Positions 58,196 to 64,000 of a stretch of 64,000 nt of DNA are shown piece by piece. The first letter of the stretch is position 1; each line of letters begins with the position of its first letter. The position numbers and the translations under genes were made by a program. The notes beneath the pieces were generated by a model. The model saw only the letters and a program-made list of their open reading frames with translations, was not told the origin of the DNA and searched no databases. The DNA lies in contig NZ_CP135079.1 of NCBI RefSeq assembly GCF_032121415.1, forward strand, positions 1,674,001 to 1,738,000, given 5' to 3'. The DNA is from Streptomyces parvus (lineage in GTDB: Bacteria; Actinomycetota; Actinomycetes; Streptomycetales; Streptomycetaceae).

Positions 58196-59191
58196 ATGGG
58201 TGACAGGGTGCGCTGGGGTGTTCTGGCGACGGGCGGCATAGCCGCGACCTTCACGGCGGACGTACAAGGGCTCCCCGACGCCGAGGTGGTGGCCGTCGCC
58301 TCGCGTACGGAGGCCTCGGCGCGGGCCTTCGCCGACCGGCACGAGATCGCCCGGGCGTACGGCAGCTGGGCGGAGCTGGTCGCCGACGACACGGTGGACG
58401 TGGTCTACGTGGCCACCCCGCACTCGGCGCACCACGCGGCGGCCGGGCTGGCGCTGCGGGCCGGAAAGCATGTGCTGTGCGAGAAGGCGTTCACGCTCAA
58501 CAGCCGGGAGGCGAAGGAGCTGGTGGCGCTCGCCCGGGAGCGGGGCCTGTTCCTGATGGAGGCCATGTGGACCTACCTCAACCCGGTGGTCCGCCGGCTG
58601 ACCGAGCTGGTCCGGGACGGGGCGATCGGCGAGATCCGTACCGTCCAGGCGGACTTCGGCTTCGCGGGCGACTTCGCGCCCGGCCACCGGCTGCGCGACC
58701 CGGCCCTGGGCGGCGGGGCGCTGCTGGACCTCGGGGTCTACCCGGTGTCGTTCGCGCACCTGCTGCTGGGCGAGCCGGACCGGATCCAGGCCGACGCACT
58801 GCTGTCGCCGGAGGGTGTGGACCTGAACACCGGCATGCTGCTCGGCTGGGACTCCGGTGCCACCGCGCTGCTGTCCTGCTCGATCGTCGGCCACCATCCC
58901 ACGGCGGCCACCGTGATCGGCACGGCCGGGCGGATCGACATCCCGCGCGACTTCTTCCACCCGGACCACTTCGTGCTGCGGCGGGCGGGTGCGGAGCCCG
59001 AGACGGTCACGTCGGGGCCGGGCCCGCAGGGGCTGTCGGGCATGCAGTACGAGGCGGTCGAGGTGGCGCGCGCGGTGCGGGCGGGCGAGCCGGAGTCCCC
59101 GCTCGTCCCGTTGGAGGGTTCGCTGGCGGTGATGCGGACGCTCGACGCGGTACGGGACCGCATCGGCGTCCGCTACCCGGCGGATGCCTGA
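58196..59191 (+). CDS. Gfo/Idh/MocA-family NAD(P)-dependent oxidoreductase
   Basis: Oxidoreductase of 331 residues. The nucleotide loop is VLATGGIAATFTAD (residues about 7-20). The usual EKP is EKA here (VLCEKAFTLNSREA), a known variant. DLGVYPVSFAHLLLGE provides the conserved catalytic-domain Asp and His region. The substrate is a sugar, inositol or dihydrodiol-like compound but cannot be named. ATG 58196 is used. It converges with phoD, 13 bp apart. Confidence 0.88.
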   Translation: MGDRVRWGVLATGGIAATFTADVQGLPDAEVVAVASRTEASARAFADRHEIARAYGSWAELVADDTVDVVYVATPHSAHHAAAGLALRAGKHVLCEKAFTLNSREAKELVALARERGLFLMEAMWTYLNPVVRRLTELVRDGAIGEIRTVQADFGFAGDFAPGHRLRDPALGGGALLDLGVYPVSFAHLLLGEPDRIQADALLSPEGVDLNTGMLLGWDSGATALLSCSIVGHHPTAATVIGTAGRIDIPRDFFHPDHFVLRRAGAEPETVTSGPGPQGLSGMQYEAVEVARAVRAGEPESPLVPLEGSLAVMRTLDAVRDRIGVRYPADA

Positions 59192-59204
59192 CGCTGCTCG
59201 CGGG

Positions 59205-60872
59205 CTAGGCGGGCGTGAGCCCCGGGTTCCCGGCCTCCGTGACGAACGAGGCCGCCGTGGTGAGGGGGGCCCCGGGGGTCGTGACGGCCGCTACCGTACG
59301 GAAGTCGGCGCGGGCCTCCTTCGTGCCGAGGGTGACGACCGCGTAGCCGCGCCGCCCGTTGTAGTGCTTGAGGTGCGGGTTGGCGCGGGTCTGGTTCTCC
59401 CAGTTGGCGGGCCGGTCCGAGCCGTCCCTGCCGCTGGCGACGGAGGTGGTGACGATCTCCGTGCCGACGGTGCGCGATGCGGGGTCGGCGAAGTCCTTCT
59501 TCAGGTCGAAGGCGTACGAGACGTGGACGTCGCCGGTGAGGACCATCAGGTTGTCCACCCCGGCGGCCTCGGCGCCGGCCAGCACCCGCTGCCGGGAGGC
59601 GGGGTAGCCGTCCCAGGAGTCCATGGAGAGCTTGAAGGCGCTGGTGGGCACATCGCGCCGCCGAGCGAAGGTGACCTGCTGCGGGACGACGTTCCAGGTG
59701 GCGTTCGAGGCCCGCCAGCCGTCGATCAGCCAGCGTTCCTGGGTGGCCCCGGTCATGGTGCGCGCGGGGTCCTCGGACTCGGGGCCCGGGGTGCGCCAGC
59801 CGTCGCCGTACGCCTGGTCGCTGCGGTACTGGCGGGTGTCGAGGATGTCGAACTGGGCGAGCCGCCCGAAGCGGAGGCGGCGGTAGAGCGTCATATCGGG
59901 TCCGGTGGGGCGCTGCGGGGTGCGCAGCGGCTGGTTCTCCCAGTACGCGCGGTACGCGGCGGCCCGGCGGAGCAGGAACTCCTCGGGGGCGACCTCGTTC
60001 TCGGGGATCTCGCCCGCGTAGTTGTTCTCGGTCTCGTGGTCGTCCCAGGTGACGACGAAGGGGTGGGCGGCGTGGGCGGCGCGCAGGTCCGGGTCGGACT
60101 TGTAGAGGGCGTAGCGCAGCCGGTAGTCCTCCAGCGTCGTCGTCTCGCGGTTGAAGAGGTCCGGGAGGCGGCGGTCGGTGTAGTTGCGGGCCCCGCCGGT
60201 CGCGTTGACGGCGTACTCGTAGAGGTAGTCCCCCAGGTGGAAGACCACGTCGACGTCCTCGGCCGCGAGGTGGCGGAGGGCGGTGAAGTACCCGTCGTGG
60301 TACGCCTGGCAGGAGACGGCGGCCAGTGTGAGGGAGCTGTTACGGGCGCCGGGGGCGGGGGCGGTGCGGGTGCGGCCGACCGGGCTGGTCCAGCTGCCGG
60401 TACGGAAGCGGTAGTGGTAGAGGCGGCCGGAGTCCAGGCCCTGGACCTCGGCGCGGACGCTGTGGGCGAACTCGGGGTGGGCGGTGACCGATCCGCGCCG
60501 CTCGATACGGCGGAAGCGCTCGTCGCGGGCGACCTCCCAGCGCACCTCGACCCGGCCGCTCGGCAGTCCGCCGCCCGGCTCGAAGGGGCGGGGGGCGAGC
60601 CGGGTCCAGATCAGGACGGAGGTGGGATGCGGATCGCCGGAGGCGACCCCGAGGGTGAAGGGGTCCTCGGCGATCCGGCGGGCGTCGACCTCGGCTGCGC
60701 TCGCCGTGCCGGCGGCGGGCAGGTTGACGGCGAAGGCGAGCGCGGCGGCGGCTCCGGTGACGGTCAGGAAGCGCCGACGGCCCACCCCTGGTTCCAGTAA
60801 GCGGGCGGCGGTGCGGAGTTCGTTGGCTCGGTTGCTCTGATCGGGCGTCATGATGGTCCGTGCGGTTGTCAT
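59205..60872 (-). CDS. phoD: Tat-exported alkaline phosphatase/phosphodiesterase PhoD
   Basis: Secreted phosphatase of 555 residues that releases phosphate from phosphomono- and diesters. The Tat signal is [15 protein letters not shown] (residues 31-45), with cleavage near TASA-AE. The PhoD-like N-domain has [20 protein letters not shown]. The metal centre shows [32 protein letters not shown] and LTGDVHVSY, the Ca/Fe-binding set. ATG 60872 follows GAGGAGGGG. I looked for repeats of GTTCACC (PHO box) in the upstream 140 bp and found none convincing, so phosphate regulation is not visible. Confidence 0.93.
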   Translation of the reverse strand: MTTARTIMTPDQSNRANELRTAARLLEPGVGRRRFLTVTGAAAALAFAVNLPAAGTASAAEVDARRIAEDPFTLGVASGDPHPTSVLIWTRLAPRPFEPGGGLPSGRVEVRWEVARDERFRRIERRGSVTAHPEFAHSVRAEVQGLDSGRLYHYRFRTGSWTSPVGRTRTAPAPGARNSSLTLAAVSCQAYHDGYFTALRHLAAEDVDVVFHLGDYLYEYAVNATGGARNYTDRRLPDLFNRETTTLEDYRLRYALYKSDPDLRAAHAAHPFVVTWDDHETENNYAGEIPENEVAPEEFLLRRAAAYRAYWENQPLRTPQRPTGPDMTLYRRLRFGRLAQFDILDTRQYRSDQAYGDGWRTPGPESEDPARTMTGATQERWLIDGWRASNATWNVVPQQVTFARRRDVPTSAFKLSMDSWDGYPASRQRVLAGAEAAGVDNLMVLTGDVHVSYAFDLKKDFADPASRTVGTEIVTTSVASGRDGSDRPANWENQTRANPHLKHYNGRRGYAVVTLGTKEARADFRTVAAVTTPGAPLTTAASFVTEAGNPGLTPA

Positions 60873-61016
60873 ATGCCCCTCCTCAGCCCGGATGCTGTCG
60901 GGATTCATGGCAGTGGGAGGGAACGACGCACCGTTGTCGCGTGCACAACATCCGCATGGCGGGTCGATGAGCACCGCGTGCCCTGTGCACGCAGCTGTCC
61001 CGTACGCTGCCGGGCC

Positions 61017-61838
61017 ATGAACACAGAGCTGACAGAGCAGACAGGGCAGACCGAACGAGCCGGGCGCACCGGCGGGGATGCCGGGCAGCCCGGCCGGAAG
61101 GTGGCCGTGGTCACGGGGGCGGGATCGGGGATCGGACGGGCCGTCGCGCTCGCCCTCGCGAGCGGGGGCTGGTCGCTGGCGCTGGCGGGTCGGCGGGCCG
61201 AGCCGCTGGCGGAGACGGCGGCCGCCGCCGGGGACACCGGGGCACTGTGCGTCACCGCGGACGTGACGGACGCCGACGAGGTGGCCGCGCTCTTCAGCGC
61301 CGTACGGGCCCGGTTCGGCCGGCTGGACCTGCTGTTCAACAACGCGGGCACGTTCGGCCCCGGCGGCGTACCGCTGGAGGACCTGGCCGTAGCGGACTGG
61401 CGGGCGGTCGTCGATGTGAACCTGACGGGCGCTTTCCTGTGCGCGCAGGCGGCATACCGGCTGATGAAGGAGCAGGACCCGCAGGGCGGCCGGATCATCA
61501 ACAACGGCTCGATCTCCGCCCACGCACCGCGCCCGCACTCGATCGCGTACACGGCGACCAAGCACGCGATCACCGGGCTGACGAAGTCGCTGTCGCTCGA
61601 CGGCCGCCCCTACCGGATCGCCTGCGGCCAGATCGACATCGGCAACGCGGCGACGGAGATGACCGAGCGGATGCGGACCGGGATCCTCCAGGCCAACGGG
61701 GAGCTGGCGGTGGAGCCGGTGATGGCGGCGGCGGACGTGGCGCGGACGGTGCTGCACATGGCGGAGCTGCCGCTGGAGGCGAACGTCCAGTTCGCCACGG
61801 TCATGGCGACGAACATGCCGTACGTCGGACGGGGCTGA
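61017..61838 (+). CDS. Short-chain dehydrogenase/reductase
   Basis: SDR of 273 residues. The first 25 are hydrophilic and Thr/Gly-rich, then [18 protein letters not shown] is the nucleotide loop, NNAGTFG the structural motif, NNGSIS the catalytic Ser and YTATKHA the Tyr-x3-Lys. The absence of a hydrophobic targeting segment makes it cytosolic. TACGCT at 61003-61008 is eight bases before the ATG, and no ribosome-binding site is seen, so the message may be leaderless. The substrate is unknown. Confidence 0.92.
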   Translation: MNTELTEQTGQTERAGRTGGDAGQPGRKVAVVTGAGSGIGRAVALALASGGWSLALAGRRAEPLAETAAAAGDTGALCVTADVTDADEVAALFSAVRARFGRLDLLFNNAGTFGPGGVPLEDLAVADWRAVVDVNLTGAFLCAQAAYRLMKEQDPQGGRIINNGSISAHAPRPHSIAYTATKHAITGLTKSLSLDGRPYRIACGQIDIGNAATEMTERMRTGILQANGELAVEPVMAAADVARTVLHMAELPLEANVQFATVMATNMPYVGRG

Positions 61839-61999
61839 GACCCGGGGGTACACATGATCACCCGCGATCACATCCGATCGAACGGGCCAACAGATAACCG
61901 GACTTGCGGATTTCACGATCCGTGGCCGAGCAACCGCGCGCTGTCCGTATGATCGCATCCTGTTACGCCTTCACCAGAACGACACAGAAGGAACACCGC

Positions 62000-62479
62000 A
62001 TGCGCATACGTATCGCCGCGCCGATCGCCCTGGCCGCCGCCACCGCACTGGCCGGCTCGCTCCTCGCCACGGCGGCGCCGGCCTCGGCGGCCGCCCACCA
62101 GGGCGGGCTGCACTTCGGGGCTGTTCAGTTCGACGGCCCCGGCAAGGACGACCGGTCGAAGAAGTCGCTGAACGCCGAGTGGGTGAACATCCACAACAAC
62201 AGCAAGAAGAAGGTCCAGCTCAAGGGCTTCAAGGTGAAGGACGAAACGGGCTACACCTACACCTTCGGCAGCTACACCGTCGGCGCGGGCAAGACGGTCA
62301 AGCTCCGCACCGGCAAGGGCAAGAACGTCTCGGGCACCGTGCACTGGAACCGGGGCTCGTACGTCTGGAACAACACCGGCGACAAGGCGCGGCTGATCAA
62401 GCCGAACGGGAAGCTCCAGGACTCCTGCTCCTGGGGGAAGTCCACGAAGGCCAACAAGGGCGCCAAGAACTGCCACTGA
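62000..62479 (+). CDS. Secreted lamin-tail-domain protein
   Basis: Exported protein of 159 residues. A clean signal peptide (IAAPIALAAATALAGSLL, ending APASA-AA near residue 30) is followed by a lamin-tail (LTD) domain: LNAEWVNIHNNSKKKVQLKG, then YTFGSYTVGAGKTVKLRTG and the final DSCSWGKSTKANKGAKNC with two cysteines. LTDs are found as extracellular binding modules. It has no enzyme domain. AGAAGGAA precedes the ATG at 62000; the frame is open upstream. A strong terminator follows. Confidence 0.88.
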   Translation: MRIRIAAPIALAAATALAGSLLATAAPASAAAHQGGLHFGAVQFDGPGKDDRSKKSLNAEWVNIHNNSKKKVQLKGFKVKDETGYTYTFGSYTVGAGKTVKLRTGKGKNVSGTVHWNRGSYVWNNTGDKARLIKPNGKLQDSCSWGKSTKANKGAKNCH

Positions 62480-62500
62480 GCCGTCAGGTGCCTTCGGGGA

Positions 62501-62537
62501 GGGCTGGTCGCGGCTGCCGGGGAGTCGCGACCAGCCC
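62501..62537 (+). terminator. Terminator after the lamin-tail gene
   Basis: A perfect 12-bp stem (62501-62512 with 62526-62537) around a 13-base loop, starting 21 bases past the stop codon. Confidence 0.75.
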
Positions 62538-62584
62538 GCTCCCACGGAGGGAATGGCGGGGGCGGCGGCACGGTTGTCTGCTGC

Positions 62585-63439
62585 ATGACACATGATCACC
62601 GGCCCGAGGTCCTGCGTTACACCGCCTTCTCCGCCGATCCCGCGGGCGGGAACCCCGCCGGGGTCGTCCTGGACGCCGGCGGGCTGGACGGGGAGCGGAT
62701 GCTCGCGATCGCGGCGGAGCTGGGTTACAGCGAGTCGGCGTTCCTGACGGAGCGGACCGGCGCGGACGCGTACACGATCCGCTACTTCAGCCCGAAGGCC
62801 GAGGTGCCGTTCTGCGGTCACGCCACGGTCGCCACGGCTCTCGCACTGGCCGAACGGGACGGGCCCGGCGCGCTGGAGTTCACGACGCCCGCGGGCGTGG
62901 TCCCGGTCTCCGTCGTCCGGGAGGGCGGCACCCTCCTCGCCACCCTGACCAGCGTGGCGCCGCATGTCGAGCAGACCGCCGAGGCCGACCTGGCGGAGGC
63001 TCTGGCGGCCCTGGACTGGGCGGCAGCCGATCTCGACCCGGCCCTGCCGCCCCGGATCGCCTACGCGGGGGCCCGGCACCTGGTGCTGGCCGCCGCCACC
63101 CGGGAACGGCTGGCGGACCTAAACTACGACTTCGCGCGGCTGGAGGCGCTGATGCGCCGGATCGACCTGACCACCCTGCAACTGGTGTGGCGCGAGGGGC
63201 CCGGGGTGTTCCACGTCCGGGACCCGTTCCCGGTGGGCGGGGTTGTCGAGGACCCGGCCACCGGCGCGGCCGCGGCCGCCTTCGGCGCGTACGCACGGGA
63301 GCTGGGGCTCGTACCGGAGGCGACGGTACTGACCCTGCACCAGGGGGCGGACATGGGCCGCCCCGGCACCCTCACCGTCGAACTGCGCGCGGGCGACGCC
63401 CGGATCCGGGTCAGCGGAACGGGCGCCCGGATCGGCTGA
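62585..63439 (+). CDS. PhzF-family isomerase-like protein
   Basis: Protein of 284 residues with the complete PhzF double hot-dog fold: RYTAFSADPAGGNPAGVVLD, the catalytic-region GYSESAFLTE (Glu), YFSPKAEVPFCGHATVATA and the C-terminal EDPATGAAAAAFGAY. Length is normal for the family, longer than the copy at 43202. The substrate is unknown. The start at ATG 62585 has no strong ribosome-binding site. Confidence 0.88.
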   Translation: MTHDHRPEVLRYTAFSADPAGGNPAGVVLDAGGLDGERMLAIAAELGYSESAFLTERTGADAYTIRYFSPKAEVPFCGHATVATALALAERDGPGALEFTTPAGVVPVSVVREGGTLLATLTSVAPHVEQTAEADLAEALAALDWAAADLDPALPPRIAYAGARHLVLAAATRERLADLNYDFARLEALMRRIDLTTLQLVWREGPGVFHVRDPFPVGGVVEDPATGAAAAAFGAYARELGLVPEATVLTLHQGADMGRPGTLTVELRAGDARIRVSGTGARIG

Positions 63440-63520
63440 GGGCCGGAGTACGGGGTCGGCCGAGGACCCGCCGCGGGCCGACCGGACCTCCGACGTACGG
63501 GGCGGGGCCGGGAGCCCGGC

Positions 63521-64000
63521 TCAGCCGGTCGCGTTCTCGGCCGGGGAGACATGGGCGTACCAGCGCTCCGTCTCCTCCGGGTCGAGGGCGCGCTCCAGCA
63601 GGGCCTCCCCGCGCATGCCGGGGAGGAAGCGGCCCGCGGGCCAGGTCCGCCGGTAGGACGGCTCGTCCAGGACCAGCAGCCGGACGCCGTCGACGACGGG
63701 TATGTCGGCGGGGGCGCCCTCGTTCCAGATCAGTCCGCCGTCCGGGGCCACCAGGTCGAAGGAGCCCACGGTGTCCACCTGGCCGGGGGTCTCCCGGCAG
63801 ACGGCCACCTCCTGCGACGACGGCGCATGGCCCTCCACATGGCCCCCGCCGATGAGCGCGTCGGCGAGCAGCGTGTGCAGCTGGAAGTTGTCCCCGATAC
63901 CGGAGATCCGCAGGAGGTAGCCGGTGCCGCTCGTCCGGTGGAGGGCGACGAGCGGTTCGTCGTCCAGCACCAGGAGTGCGTGGGCGAGGGACTTCAGCTC
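63521..64000 (-). CDS. Unknown protein, C-terminal 159 codons (continues past window edge)
   Basis: The frame stays open from base 64000 (ELKSLAHALLVLDDEPLVAL) down to TGA at 63521, so the start lies outside the window. The visible part is soluble, with TGYLLRISGIGDNFQLHTL, then VDTVGSFDLVAPDGGLIW and a C-terminal WYAHVSPAENATG. It looks like a member of a conserved Streptomyces family of unknown function. An internal ATG-like start at 63970 would wrongly cut a well-formed N-terminal strand. Confidence 0.65.
   Translation of the reverse strand, partial: ELKSLAHALLVLDDEPLVALHRTSGTGYLLRISGIGDNFQLHTLLADALIGGGHVEGHAPSSQEVAVCRETPGQVDTVGSFDLVAPDGGLIWNEGAPADIPVVDGVRLLVLDEPSYRRTWPAGRFLPGMRGEALLERALDPEETERWYAHVSPAENATG

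Noticed and set aside
60880..61016. PHO boxes upstream of phoD
   Set aside because: Looked for direct repeats of the GTTCACC type on both strands; only single poor matches were found.

Overview
The window is chromosomal DNA from a Streptomyces or a very close relative. Support comes from the very high G+C, the strong third-position GC bias, frequent GTG/TTG starts, many 4-bp stop/start overlaps, leaderless promoters, and a gene order (mal operon, glnE, glnA2, nadE, panB, map) typical of the Streptomyces core. No rRNA, tRNA, CRISPR array or intact insertion sequence was seen. All calls come from reading the sequence; no database search was run.

Layout. 1-5.0 kb: maltose/maltodextrin system on the minus strand (partial alpha-glucosidase, malG, malF, malE), with its LacI-type repressor malR divergent across a region holding two operator-like palindromes. 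5-12.4 kb: a PAP2 membrane phosphatase, glnE, a PPOX-fold gene that has lost its own 3' end, a PrmC-like methyltransferase and a drug exporter divergent from a TetR gene. 13.2-17.6 kb is the accessory-looking part. It has a GntR regulator divergent from a chain of tiny cysteine-containing proteins, including a 16-codon ORF with a TTA codon, then a MerR regulator, then a gene of clearly lower G+C coding a RelA/SpoT nucleotide-synthetase domain joined to a C-terminal region with a HEPN-like R-x4-H motif. 17.6-23.8 kb: glnA2, a DUF3105/DUF305 pair, a CBS protein, a decayed multicopper oxidase and nadE. 23.9-32.1 kb: two MFS exporters, an EEP-family membrane protein, TetR with a 19-bp palindromic operator, panB and a DrrAB-type ABC exporter. 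32.1-41.4 kb: a large SARP/AfsR-like regulator, an M50 protease, membrane proteins, an F420-dependent NADP reductase and an MFS transporter. 41.4-50.3 kb: map, then a heme-iron acquisition island. 50.4-64 kb: lipoproteins, a prim-pol protein, TetR, ddaH, an Rsm22-type methyltransferase, a Bcr/CflA exporter, an oxidoreductase, phoD, an SDR, a lamin-tail protein, a PhzF protein and a partial unknown gene.

How the parts work together. The heme island is the clearest system. Two cell-surface HtaA-domain proteins, one with a LAxTG sortase signal, probably pass heme to HmuT. HmuUV imports it and HmuO opens the ring to release iron. Iron-box palindromes sit in front of hmuO and in the htaA/hmuT divergent region, so iron repression of both is likely. 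The least conventional locus is the RelA/SpoT-HEPN-like protein at 16.3-17.5 kb. The 14.1-14.9 kb chain is the most unusual small-gene arrangement.
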